Assembly (NCBI GenBank): GCA_903840825.1
Contig: CAIMHL010000429.1
Location: 1-21,887, forward strand
Source of the DNA: an uncultured beta proteobacterium
GTDB taxonomy: Bacteria > Pseudomonadota > Gammaproteobacteria > Burkholderiales > Burkholderiaceae_C
Reading direction: 5' to 3'
DNA: 21,887 nt
The notes beneath the pieces were generated by a model. It saw nothing but the letters and a program-made list of their open reading frames with translations, searched no databases and was not told the DNA's origin. Below, in pieces: positions 1 through 6,736 of the stretch (position 1 is the stretch's first letter; every line of letters starts with the position of its first letter). Both the position numbers and the translations under genes were made by a program.

Positions 1-1057
1 GACTTTGGGCACTGAACGCGATGCACAGCGCATTGACGCCTTGGCTGGTGAATACGAAGACCGTTTCATGCTGCACTACAACATGCCTCCGTTTGCCACA
101 GGCGAAACAGGTCGCGTGGGTACGCCGAAGCGTCGCGAAATTGGCCACGGCCGTTTGGCTAAACGCGCCTTGATGGCTGTTTTGCCTAGCAAAGAGGACT
201 TCCCCTACACCATGCGTGTGGTGTCTGAGATCACTGAGTCAAATGGTTCCTCGTCCATGGCTTCGGTCTGCGGCGGTTGCCTGTCCTTGATGGACGCTGG
301 CGTGCCCATGAAAGCCCACGTGGCGGGTATCGCCATGGGCCTGATCAAGGATGGCGGGCGCTTTGCTGTGCTGACCGACATTCTGGGTGATGAAGATCAT
401 TTGGGTGACATGGACTTTAAGGTCGCGGGCACCACCAACGGTATCACCGCGCTGCAAATGGACATCAAAATCCAGGGCATCACCAAAGAAATCATGCAAG
501 TCGCCTTGGCGCAAGCCAAAGAAGCACGTATGCACATTTTGGGCAAAATGACTGAAGCGATGGCTGAAGCCAAAACTGAAGTGTCCAACTTTGCCCCACG
601 TCTCTTCACCATGAAGATCAATCCGGACAAGATCCGCGATGTGATCGGCAAAGGCGGCTCAGTGATCCGTGCCTTGACTGAAGAAACCGGTACCCAGATC
701 AACATCGACGAAGATGGCACCATCACCATCGCTTCCAGCGACCCAGCCAAAGCCGAAGAAGCCAAGCGCCGTATTCAGCAGATCACGGCTGAAGTGGAAA
801 TCGGAAAGATTTACGAAGGCCCTATCACCAAGATTTTGGACTTTGGCGCGTTGATCAACTTACTGCCTGGTAAAGACGGTCTGTTGCACATCAGCCAAAT
901 TGCCCATGAGCGCGTTGAAAAAGTTTCCGATTATTTGACTGAAGGACAGATCGTTCGTGTCAAAGTGATGGAAACCGACGAAAAAGGTCGCATCAAGTTG
1001 TCCATGAAGGCTTTGCTGGATCGTCCTGCACAAAACGGCTCTGATCACCACGCCTGA
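1..1057 (+). CDS. pnp: Polynucleotide phosphorylase, 3' part (5' end outside window)
   Basis: PNPase is a phosphate-dependent 3'-to-5' exoribonuclease that works in RNA turnover, often within the degradosome. The reading frame is open from the first bases, and the TTG at position 5 is not a start: the protein continues upstream. About 351 residues are visible, roughly the second half of a protein of about 700 residues. The second RNase PH domain is seen, with the SSS motif near fragment residue 82-84 and the acidic DEDHLGDMDFK segment (D131, D137 and K139 of the fragment, matching E. coli D486, D492 and K494). A KH domain follows with its GKGG loop near residues 215-218, then an S1 domain (about 267-335) and a short hydrophilic tail. 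A hairpin repeat lies 24 nt after the stop. In related genomes rpsO usually precedes pnp, but that part is not in the window. Identification is very secure. Confidence 0.97.
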   Translation, partial: TLGTERDAQRIDALAGEYEDRFMLHYNMPPFATGETGRVGTPKRREIGHGRLAKRALMAVLPSKEDFPYTMRVVSEITESNGSSSMASVCGGCLSLMDAGVPMKAHVAGIAMGLIKDGGRFAVLTDILGDEDHLGDMDFKVAGTTNGITALQMDIKIQGITKEIMQVALAQAKEARMHILGKMTEAMAEAKTEVSNFAPRLFTMKINPDKIRDVIGKGGSVIRALTEETGTQINIDEDGTITIASSDPAKAEEAKRRIQQITAEVEIGKIYEGPITKILDFGALINLLPGKDGLLHISQIAHERVEKVSDYLTEGQIVRVKVMETDEKGRIKLSMKALLDRPAQNGSDHHA

Positions 1058-1081
1058 TCAATTCATTCACTTTTAATTCAG

Positions 1082-1111
1082 TAGCGCCTTATGCCCGTTG
1101 CATAGGGGCTA
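1082..1111. repeat. 30-nt imperfect hairpin repeat, copy 1 (intergenic)
   Basis: The element begins TAGCGCC and ends GGGGCTA. Its arms pair with one G/G mismatch and one bulged T around the loop CCGTT. It shares 23 of 30 positions, ungapped, with a second copy at 21487-21516. No T-run follows, so it is a poor intrinsic terminator, although it could protect the pnp 3' end. I recall similar TAGC...GCTA elements scattered through Comamonadaceae genomes; this was not checked here. Confidence 0.6.
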
Positions 1112-1126
1112 TTGTCTGGAATGACC

Positions 1127-2122
1127 ATGAAAGTTATTGAAATTTACGGGTACGGTGCTCCGGACGTCTTGCGTTTGGCTGAGCGACCCTTGCCGGTTGC
1201 TGGTTTGGGAGAAATCCTGATCCGCGTCTCGGCCAGTGGCATCAATCGCCCCGATGTATTGCAGCGCACAGGAAACTACCCAGTTCCACCAGGCGTGACT
1301 GACATACCGGGCCTTGAGGTAGCGGGAGTCATCGTTGAGGGTGATGCCGATGAACTGCTGAATTCAGGGCTGGCAGTTGGGCAGCGTGTTTGTGCGCTGG
1401 TCGCTGGTGGCGGTTACGCAGAGTATTGTGTCGCACCAATTGCGCAAACCCTTCCCGTGCCGCTTGGTCTAACCGATGTGGAAGCGGCTTCGTTGCCAGA
1501 GACATTTTTTACCGTTTGGAGTAATGTTTTTGACAGAGGGCGGCTTCAGCACGGAGAAACTTTCCTTGTTCAGGGTGGAACGAGCGGCATTGGTGTGACA
1601 GCGATTCAGCTGGCCAAGGCGATGGGTGCCCAAGTGATGGCGACGGCGGGGAGTAATGAAAAATGCGCCGCTTGTCTTGCCTTGGGCGCAGACTACGCGA
1701 TTAACTACAAAACCCATGATTTCCAGACCGAGGCGATGCGCTTGACCCAAGGGAAGGGTGTTGACGTCATTCTTGACATGGTTGCCGGAAGTTATGTGGC
1801 GAAAGAAGTTGAGTGTTTAAGCGAAGACGGTCGTTTGGTCATCATTGCGGTTCAGGGCGGTGTCAAAAGTGAATTCAATGCGGGCTTGGTACTTCGCAGG
1901 CGTTTGACAGTTACAGGCTCAACGTTGCGCCCGCGTCCGATTGCATTCAAGGCGGCGATAGCGAAAGCTTGCTTAGAAAAAGTCTGGCCACTGCTTGAAA
2001 ATGGGGCCGTCAAGCCAGTAATTTATCAAACATTCAGTGCTGAAGATGCGCCCAAGGCGCATACATTGATGGAAACAAATCAGCATGTCGGCAAGATTGT
2101 TTTGACGTGGGGCGCTGCATGA
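1127..2122 (+). CDS. NAD(P)H:quinone oxidoreductase, medium-chain dehydrogenase/reductase family (PIG3/Qor-like)
   Basis: A 331-residue zinc-independent member of the medium-chain dehydrogenase/reductase superfamily. It begins MKVIEI, followed by the GroES-like N-terminal half. The Rossmann nucleotide-binding motif QGGTSGIG lies at about residues 149-156, and the C-terminal half ends HVGKIVLTW as in the p53-inducible-gene-3 type. The family reduces quinones with NADPH; the natural substrate here is unknown. ATG at 1127 is preferred because GGA (1118-1120) lies 6 nt upstream. ATG at 1121 would sit directly against that GGA, and TTG at 1112 has no good ribosome site. The stop overlaps the tpiA start as ATGA, which suggests translational coupling. 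No clear promoter was found, so it may be read from upstream. Confidence 0.88.
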   Translation: MKVIEIYGYGAPDVLRLAERPLPVAGLGEILIRVSASGINRPDVLQRTGNYPVPPGVTDIPGLEVAGVIVEGDADELLNSGLAVGQRVCALVAGGGYAEYCVAPIAQTLPVPLGLTDVEAASLPETFFTVWSNVFDRGRLQHGETFLVQGGTSGIGVTAIQLAKAMGAQVMATAGSNEKCAACLALGADYAINYKTHDFQTEAMRLTQGKGVDVILDMVAGSYVAKEVECLSEDGRLVIIAVQGGVKSEFNAGLVLRRRLTVTGSTLRPRPIAFKAAIAKACLEKVWPLLENGAVKPVIYQTFSAEDAPKAHTLMETNQHVGKIVLTWGAA

Positions 2123-2862
2123 AAAAGAAATTAATTGCTGGCAACTGGAAGATGAACGGTTCGTTGTCCTCCAATGAGGTCTTAATCAAGCAATTGTTGT
2201 TGGGCCTCTCAACGCCAAATTGCGACGTTGCGGTGTGTGTGCCGTCGGTTTTCCTTGGGCAAGCCCAAGCCCTGATCCAAAGCAGTCGCCTTGATTTGGG
2301 CGCCCAAGACGTATCCATGTATGAATCCGGTGCTTTTACAGGCGAAGTGTCGCCAGCGATGCTCAAAGATTTTGGCGTTAGGTATTGCATCGTTGGTCAT
2401 TCTGAAAGACGTCAGTATCATTTTGAAACTGATGCTCAGGTTGCTGCAAAAGCACGTTCGGCATTGGCTCATGGCATTACGCCTATTGTTTGTGTGGGCG
2501 AAACCTTGGCTGAGCGTGAAGTAGGAAAAACTGAAGAGGTGGTCAAGCGACAACTTGCAGCCGTTATCCACATCAACGGGCACTGCATCAGTGAGATAGT
2601 CGTGGCTTATGAGCCAATCTGGGCCATTGGTACAGGTGTTACCGCCAGTACTGGTCAGGCTCAGCAGGTACATGCTGTTTTGCGTGCGCAGTTAAAAGCA
2701 GCAACACCTCATGCGGACCAGATTCGGTTGCTTTATGGTGGAAGTATGAATGCAGCCAATGCTGGTCAATTGCTGGCGCAGCCAGATATTGACGGAGGCT
2801 TGGTGGGTGGCGCGTCCCTCAAGGCGCAGGATTTTTTATCAATTATTGCTGCAGCTCACTAA
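2119..2862 (+). CDS. tpiA: Triosephosphate isomerase
   Basis: This cytoplasmic glycolytic enzyme interconverts dihydroxyacetone phosphate and glyceraldehyde 3-phosphate. The 247-residue length is normal for the family. Catalytic residues are visible: K11 in GNWKMN, H94 in IVGHSERR and E165 in AYEPIWAIGTG, which also begins the flexible lid loop. The phosphate-binding YGGS (206-209) and GGAS motifs close the barrel. The start at 2119 overlaps the preceding stop by 4 nt and has GGGG about 6 nt upstream. The last codons form the left arm of a hairpin followed by a T-run, so transcription into secG may be attenuated. Confidence 0.98.
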   Translation: MKKKLIAGNWKMNGSLSSNEVLIKQLLLGLSTPNCDVAVCVPSVFLGQAQALIQSSRLDLGAQDVSMYESGAFTGEVSPAMLKDFGVRYCIVGHSERRQYHFETDAQVAAKARSALAHGITPIVCVGETLAEREVGKTEEVVKRQLAAVIHINGHCISEIVVAYEPIWAIGTGVTASTGQAQQVHAVLRAQLKAATPHADQIRLLYGGSMNAANAGQLLAQPDIDGGLVGGASLKAQDFLSIIAAAH

Positions 2863-2880
2863 AGCGCTGCAGCAGGTTTT
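2847..2880 (+). terminator. Possible intrinsic terminator or attenuator between tpiA and secG
   Basis: TGCTGCAGC (2847-2855) and GCTGCAGCA (2866-2874) form a perfect 9-bp stem with a 10-nt loop. GG and a run of four T follow (2877-2880), then ATT. The left arm is inside the last tpiA codons and the loop contains the stop codon. The T-run is short, so partial rather than complete termination is more likely, with some read-through into secG. Confidence 0.5.
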
Positions 2881-2895
2881 ATTCAAGGACAATAA

Positions 2896-3249
2896 ATGAG
2901 TATCTTTTTAACATTCCTCTTGGCGATTCAGATGATTTCAGCCATCGCCATGGTCGGTTTGATCTTGGTTCAACACGGTAAAGGTGCAGACATGGGCGCT
3001 GCATTTGGCAGCGGTGGATCGGGTAGTTTGTTTGGTGCCACAGGAAGCGCTAATTTTCTGTCGCGAACCACAGCGGTACTGGCCACGGTGTTCTTTGTCT
3101 GCACACTGCTGCTGGCCTACTTTGGATCGGTTCGCCCAGCTGCTGAATCCTCGAGCGTCCTAGAAAGCAAAGGCCTGAGTGTTCCTGCACCAGCGGTGGT
3201 GTTGCCAGCAGTTCCTGCGTCGGGTGCAGCTCAGATACCCTCGAAATAA
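2896..3249 (+). CDS. secG: Sec translocase subunit SecG
   Basis: A 117-residue inner-membrane protein that assists the SecYEG channel. Two hydrophobic helices are visible, at about residues 3-24 and 59-77. The loop between them carries the family signature: LVQHGKGADMGAAFG followed by a Gly/Ser-rich stretch and SLFG. The C-terminal tail of about 40 residues is rich in Ala, Pro and Val and of low complexity, as is common in betaproteobacterial SecG. AAGGA (2885-2889) lies 6 nt before the ATG. A tRNA-Leu gene downstream of secG is a recurring arrangement in bacteria. Confidence 0.95.
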   Translation: MSIFLTFLLAIQMISAIAMVGLILVQHGKGADMGAAFGSGGSGSLFGATGSANFLSRTTAVLATVFFVCTLLLAYFGSVRPAAESSSVLESKGLSVPAPAVVLPAVPASGAAQIPSK

Positions 3250-3279
3250 TTGCACCAGAAATTGCTCTCTTGACCTAAA

Positions 3280-3293
3280 AAAACGTACGTTTT
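3280..3293. promoter_or_regulatory. 14-bp perfect palindrome upstream of tRNA-Leu and nuo genes
   Basis: AAAACGTACGTTTT is a perfect inverted repeat. Outside it, CCT (3274-3276) and AGG (3295-3297) could pair as well after an unequal internal loop. TTGACC (3270-3275) lies next to it, but I found no -10 box at proper spacing from that hexamer. A DNA-binding site for a dimeric regulator is possible; the protein is unknown. The distance to the predicted tRNA promoter is about 27 bp. Confidence 0.35.
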
Positions 3294-3319
3294 CAGGGTA
3301 AACTCTAGTTCTGTTTGGA

Positions 3320-3349
3320 TTGTTAAAGCCGTAAGGTTCCTCAGATAAT
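3320..3349 (+). promoter_or_regulatory. Candidate sigma70 promoter for tRNA-Leu (perhaps also nuo)
   Basis: A -35-like TTGTTA (3320-3325; 4 of 6 consensus bases) is followed after 18 nt by a -10-like GATAAT (3344-3349; 5 of 6). Transcription would begin near 3356, about ten bases before the tRNA, which is a typical leader length. I found no equally good promoter between the tRNA and nuoA, so read-through into nuo is possible. Confidence 0.5.
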
Positions 3350-3366
3350 TCAAACATCTGAAAGCC

Positions 3367-3451
3367 GCCGTCGTGGTGAAATTGGTAGACACGCTATCTT
3401 GAGGTGGTAGTGGCGAAAGCTTTGCGAGTTCGAGTCTCGCCGACGGCACCA
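3367..3451 (+). tRNA. tRNA-Leu, anticodon GAG
   Basis: The 85-nt gene folds as a class II tRNA. The acceptor stem is GCCGTCG/CGACGGC (7 perfect pairs), with discriminator A and an encoded CCA end. The D-arm starts GTG and closes CAC. The anticodon stem CTATC/GGTAG holds loop TTGAGGT, giving anticodon GAG, which reads leucine codons CUC and CUU. The long variable arm GGCGAAAGCTTT is typical of leucine tRNAs, and the T-arm is GCGAG/CTCGC with loop TTCGAGT. It lies on the same strand as secG and nuoA. Confidence 0.97.
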
Positions 3452-3466
3452 AAATTAATAAGTTTC

Positions 3467-3483
3467 CAGCGCGCCCTGCGCTG
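3467..3483 (+). other. Small GC-rich hairpin between tRNA-Leu and nuoA
   Basis: CAGCGC and GCGCTG form a perfect 6-bp stem around the loop GCCCT. No T-run follows, so it is not a standard terminator. It could separate the tRNA from the nuo message during processing, but it may be fortuitous. Confidence 0.3.
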
Positions 3484-3510
3484 CAAGCAGACTTTGATCA
3501 GAATTTCCAG

Positions 3511-3870
3511 ATGAACCTTGATCAGTACCTTCCCGTTCTCTTGTTCATCCTTGTTGGAGTTGCAGTAGGGGTAGTCCCGCAGATTCTTGGATACATTCTC
3601 GGTCCCAACCTCCCTGATCCCGCCAAAAATTCCCCCTACGAATGTGGATTTGAAGCATTCGAAGATGCGCGAATGAAGTTCGATGTGCGCTACTACCTTG
3701 TGGCCATTTTGTTCATTCTTTTTGATTTGGAAATTGCCTTCTTGTTTCCCTGGGCTGTATCTATGAAAGATACCGGCCTCCTCGGATTCTGGGCCATGAT
3801 TGATTTTGTGGGCATTCTCGTGATCGGGTTTGTTTACATGTGGAAAAAAGGGGCCCTTGACTGGGAGTGA
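3511..3870 (+). CDS. nuoA: NADH-quinone oxidoreductase subunit A
   Basis: A small membrane subunit of complex I (119 residues, normal length) near the quinone entry site. It has three hydrophobic helices, at about residues 5-30, 63-84 and 92-112. The conserved loop between the first two contains SPYECGFEAF and FDVRYY. It opens the nuo operon, 59 nt after the tRNA. The sequence before the ATG has no strong Shine-Dalgarno match, so initiation may be modest. The stop lies 4 nt before nuoB. Confidence 0.97.
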   Translation: MNLDQYLPVLLFILVGVAVGVVPQILGYILGPNLPDPAKNSPYECGFEAFEDARMKFDVRYYLVAILFILFDLEIAFLFPWAVSMKDTGLLGFWAMIDFVGILVIGFVYMWKKGALDWE

Positions 3871-3874
3871 TGCA

Positions 3875-4354
3875 ATGATTGAAGGCGTATTAAAAGAAGG
3901 TTTTGTCACAACGAGTTACGACTCGGTGATGAATTGGGCAAAAACCGGATCTGTTTGGCCAATGACATTTGGTCTCGCTTGCTGCGCTGTAGAGATGATG
4001 CATGCTGCAGCAGCACGTTATGACATCAGCCGCTTTGGTGCCGAGGTGTTCCGCGCTAGCCCTAGGCAGTCCGATCTGATGATTGTTGCAGGAACCTTGT
4101 GCAACAAAATGGCTCCGGCTTTGCGCAAAGTCTATGACCAGATGTCTGAGCCGCGTTGGGTAATCAGCATGGGATCCTGTGCTAATGGTGGTGGTTACTA
4201 CCATTACAGTTACTCTGTGGTGCGCGGTTGCGATCGTATTGTTCCTGTGGATGTTTACGTGCCCGGATGTCCTCCCACTGCTGAAGCTCTTTTGTATGGA
4301 ATCATGCAACTGCAGCAAAAAATCCGTCGCACCCAAACCATTGCGCGTGTCTGA
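3875..4354 (+). CDS. nuoB: NADH-quinone oxidoreductase subunit B (cluster N2 subunit)
   Basis: A 159-residue peripheral-arm subunit that carries 4Fe-4S cluster N2, the last electron carrier before quinone. All four ligands are present: the adjacent C36 and C37 (LACCAVEMM), C102 (MGSCANGGG) and C132 (VPGCPPT). The start at 3875 (MIEGV) has GGGAG 7 nt upstream and gives the usual betaproteobacterial length. The frame is open further upstream, but that part overlaps nuoA and lacks family similarity. It is followed by nuoC after 10 nt. Confidence 0.98.
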   Translation: MIEGVLKEGFVTTSYDSVMNWAKTGSVWPMTFGLACCAVEMMHAAAARYDISRFGAEVFRASPRQSDLMIVAGTLCNKMAPALRKVYDQMSEPRWVISMGSCANGGGYYHYSYSVVRGCDRIVPVDVYVPGCPPTAEALLYGIMQLQQKIRRTQTIARV

Positions 4355-4364
4355 GGATCGAAGA

Positions 4365-4973
4365 ATGACTGAATATGCAGTAAGCCCTGAGGTTTTAAAA
4401 AATACGATTGCAGCGGCACTTGGTGGTCTCGCTAAAAAAATATGCGTTGCGTTGGGTGAAGTCACCGTGGTCGTTGAGGCGCAAAACTATCTTGCAGCCG
4501 CTGAGTTGTTGCGAAATGCCCCTGATTGCCAATTTGAGCAAATGATGGATCTTTGCGGCGTTGATTATTCAGAATACAAAGACGGCGCATATGAAGGGCG
4601 TAGGTATTGTGTCGCTTTGCATTTGCTCTCAATCAGCATGAATCACCGTGTGCGACTGAAGGTTTTTGCCAGTGATGATGATTTCCCCGTGTTGAGCTCA
4701 GTAACAGAAATCTGGAATGCTGCGAATTGGTTTGAGCGCGAAGCTTATGACCTTTTTGGCATCGTTTTTGAAGGTCACAACGATTTGCGCCGAATCCTGA
4801 CTGACTACGGTTTTATTGGTCATCCTTTCCGCAAAGACTTCCCTGTGAGTGGGCATGTTGAGATGCGTTTCGATGCAGAAGCGAAGCGCGTCATTTATCA
4901 GCCAGTCACCATTGAGCCGCGTGAAATCACGCCACGAATTATTCGCGAAGACAATTACGGTGGCTTGCATTAA
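4365..4973 (+). CDS. nuoC: NADH-quinone oxidoreductase subunit C
   Basis: A 202-residue subunit of the peripheral arm, equivalent to the 30-kDa subunit, which binds NuoD at the quinone-reducing module. The signature EREAYDLFGIVFEGHNDLRR lies at about residues 124-143, followed by the GHPFRKDFP segment. The ATG at 4365 (MTEYAV) has GAGGA about 7 nt upstream. The open frame extends back into nuoB, but that extension is out of keeping with the family. C and D are separate genes here, unlike the fused nuoCD of E. coli. Confidence 0.96.
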   Translation: MTEYAVSPEVLKNTIAAALGGLAKKICVALGEVTVVVEAQNYLAAAELLRNAPDCQFEQMMDLCGVDYSEYKDGAYEGRRYCVALHLLSISMNHRVRLKVFASDDDFPVLSSVTEIWNAANWFEREAYDLFGIVFEGHNDLRRILTDYGFIGHPFRKDFPVSGHVEMRFDAEAKRVIYQPVTIEPREITPRIIREDNYGGLH

Positions 4974-4985
4974 GCAGATTTTCCT

Positions 4986-6239
4986 ATGGCCGAAATAAAA
5001 AACTACACACTTAACTTCGGGCCGCAGCACCCTGCAGCCCATGGCGTGTTGCGCCTGGTTCTAGAGCTTGATGGTGAGGTTATCCAACGTGCTGATCCTC
5101 ATATTGGCTTATTGCACCGCGCTACTGAAAAACTGGCTGAAACAAAAACGTTCATTCAGGCACTTCCCTACATGGACCGCCTCGACTACGTTTCCATGAT
5201 GTGCAATGAGCACGCCTATTGCCTCGCTATTGAAAAATTGTTGCAATTAGAAGTGCCTATTCGCGCCCAGTACATCCGCGTCATGTACGCGGAGATTACC
5301 CGCTTGCTGAACCACTTGATGTGGTTGGGCTCGCATGGCAATGATTGCGGTAGCTCGACTATTCTGATCTACACATTCCGTGAGCGTGAAGACCTTTTTG
5401 ACATGTATGAGGCTGTCAGTGGTGCCCGTATGCATGCTGCTTACTTCCGTCCTGGTGGTGTTTATCGGGATCTCCCAGACACCATGCCCCAGTACAAGGC
5501 CAACAAGGTTCGAAATGCCAAAGGCATTGCCCAACTGAATAGCAATCGACAAGGCTCTCTGTTGGATTTCATTGACGACTTCACCCAGCGGTTTCCAACG
5601 TATCTTGGTGAATACCACACGCTTCTCACAGAAAACCGTATCTGGAAGCAGCGCACGGTTGGTATTGGCGTCGTAACCCCAGAGCGCGCATTAAATATGG
5701 GGTTTTCAGGCCCCATGTTGCGCGGTTCTGGGATTGCCTGGGACTTGCGTAAAAAGCAGCCCTACGATGTTTACGATCAACTTGATTTTGATATTCCTGT
5801 TGGAAAGACTGGCGATTGCTACGACCGTTATTTGGTGCGTATGGAAGAGATGAAGCAATCCAACAACATCATTAAACAATGTGTTGAATGGCTTCGTGTC
5901 AATCCAGGCCCGGTCATCACTGACAACCACAAGGTCGCAGCGCCAGACCGTGAATCAATGAAATCCAACATGGAAGAATTGATACATCACTTCAAACTTT
6001 TCACCGAAGGTTTCCATGTGCCTGAAGGTGAAGCCTATGCAGCCGTTGAGCATCCCAAGGGTGAGTTTGGAATTTATATCGTCAGTGATGGTGCCAACAA
6101 GCCCTACCGCTTAAAAATAAGACCCCCTGGCTTTGTTCATCTGGCAGGTCTGAATGAAATGGCAAGCGGCCACATGATTGCCGATGCAGTTGCTGTGATT
6201 GGGACGATGGATATTGTGTTTGGAGAGATTGATCGATGA
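4986..6239 (+). CDS. nuoD: NADH-quinone oxidoreductase subunit D (49-kDa type)
   Basis: This 417-residue subunit, related to hydrogenase large subunits, forms the quinone-binding pocket with NuoB. The N-terminal motif GPQHPAAHGVLR contains H19, and Y68 lies in the segment MDRLDYVSMM. This pair matches the quinone headgroup ligands known from other complex I structures (spacing 49). The protein ends FGEIDR, the standard C-terminus. The Shine-Dalgarno region is weak. The stop overlaps the nuoE start as ATGA at 6236-6239. Confidence 0.98.
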   Translation: MAEIKNYTLNFGPQHPAAHGVLRLVLELDGEVIQRADPHIGLLHRATEKLAETKTFIQALPYMDRLDYVSMMCNEHAYCLAIEKLLQLEVPIRAQYIRVMYAEITRLLNHLMWLGSHGNDCGSSTILIYTFREREDLFDMYEAVSGARMHAAYFRPGGVYRDLPDTMPQYKANKVRNAKGIAQLNSNRQGSLLDFIDDFTQRFPTYLGEYHTLLTENRIWKQRTVGIGVVTPERALNMGFSGPMLRGSGIAWDLRKKQPYDVYDQLDFDIPVGKTGDCYDRYLVRMEEMKQSNNIIKQCVEWLRVNPGPVITDNHKVAAPDRESMKSNMEELIHHFKLFTEGFHVPEGEAYAAVEHPKGEFGIYIVSDGANKPYRLKIRPPGFVHLAGLNEMASGHMIADAVAVIGTMDIVFGEIDR

Positions 6240-6736
6240 TCTCAATGGCTATAACCGACGCAACACTGTTGCGCTTCGATAAAGAAATCGCCAAGTACCC
6301 GAATGACCAAAAGCAGTCAGCGGTGATGGCCTGTTTGGCGATTGTTCAGCAAGAGTTGGGGCACGTAAGTACAGCCAGTGAAAAAGTAATCGCTGACTAT
6401 TTGGGAATGCCTGCAATTGCCGTCCACGAAGTCACTACTTTTTACAACATGTACAACCAGCACGCCTGCGGTAAGTACAAGCTCAATGTCTGTACAAATC
6501 TTCCGTGCCAGTTGCGCGAAGGTGGTCAAGCTTTGAAGCACCTTGAAGAAAAGCTGGGTATTCACATGGGTGAAACGACCCCTGATGGGCTCTTCACGTT
6601 GCAGCAGTCCGAGTGCCTTGGCGCTTGTGCAGATTCCCCGGTCATGCTGGTCAATGACCGCACTATGTGTAGTTTCATGACCAACGACAAATTGGACAAG
6701 CTCGTTGATGAACTGCGTGCAGCAGAAGGCAAATAA
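6236..6736 (+). CDS. nuoE: NADH-quinone oxidoreductase subunit E (24-kDa, 2Fe-2S N1a)
   Basis: A 166-residue thioredoxin-like subunit of the NADH-dehydrogenase module, carrying the 2Fe-2S cluster N1a. The four ligands are seen: C86 and C91 (NVCTNLPC), then C127 and C131 (ECLGACADSP). ATG at 6236 is chosen over ATG at 6245 because GGAGAG (6222-6227) lies 8 nt before it and 17 nt before the later one. The gene overlaps nuoD by 4 nt and the nuoF start by 1 nt (TAATG), which indicates coupled translation. Confidence 0.97.
   Translation: MISMAITDATLLRFDKEIAKYPNDQKQSAVMACLAIVQQELGHVSTASEKVIADYLGMPAIAVHEVTTFYNMYNQHACGKYKLNVCTNLPCQLREGGQALKHLEEKLGIHMGETTPDGLFTLQQSECLGACADSPVMLVNDRTMCSFMTNDKLDKLVDELRAAEGK

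Noticed and set aside
5..1057. TTG at position 5 as the pnp start
   Set aside because: Family comparison shows the first visible residues belong near position 355 of the full protein.
3270..3304. TTGACC with TAAACT as a promoter
   Set aside because: The spacing is 23 nt, too long for sigma70.
3890..4465. Open frame of 191 codons on the minus strand
   Set aside because: It lies opposite nuoB and nuoC, whose protein motifs are unmistakable; its translation has no recognisable family features.
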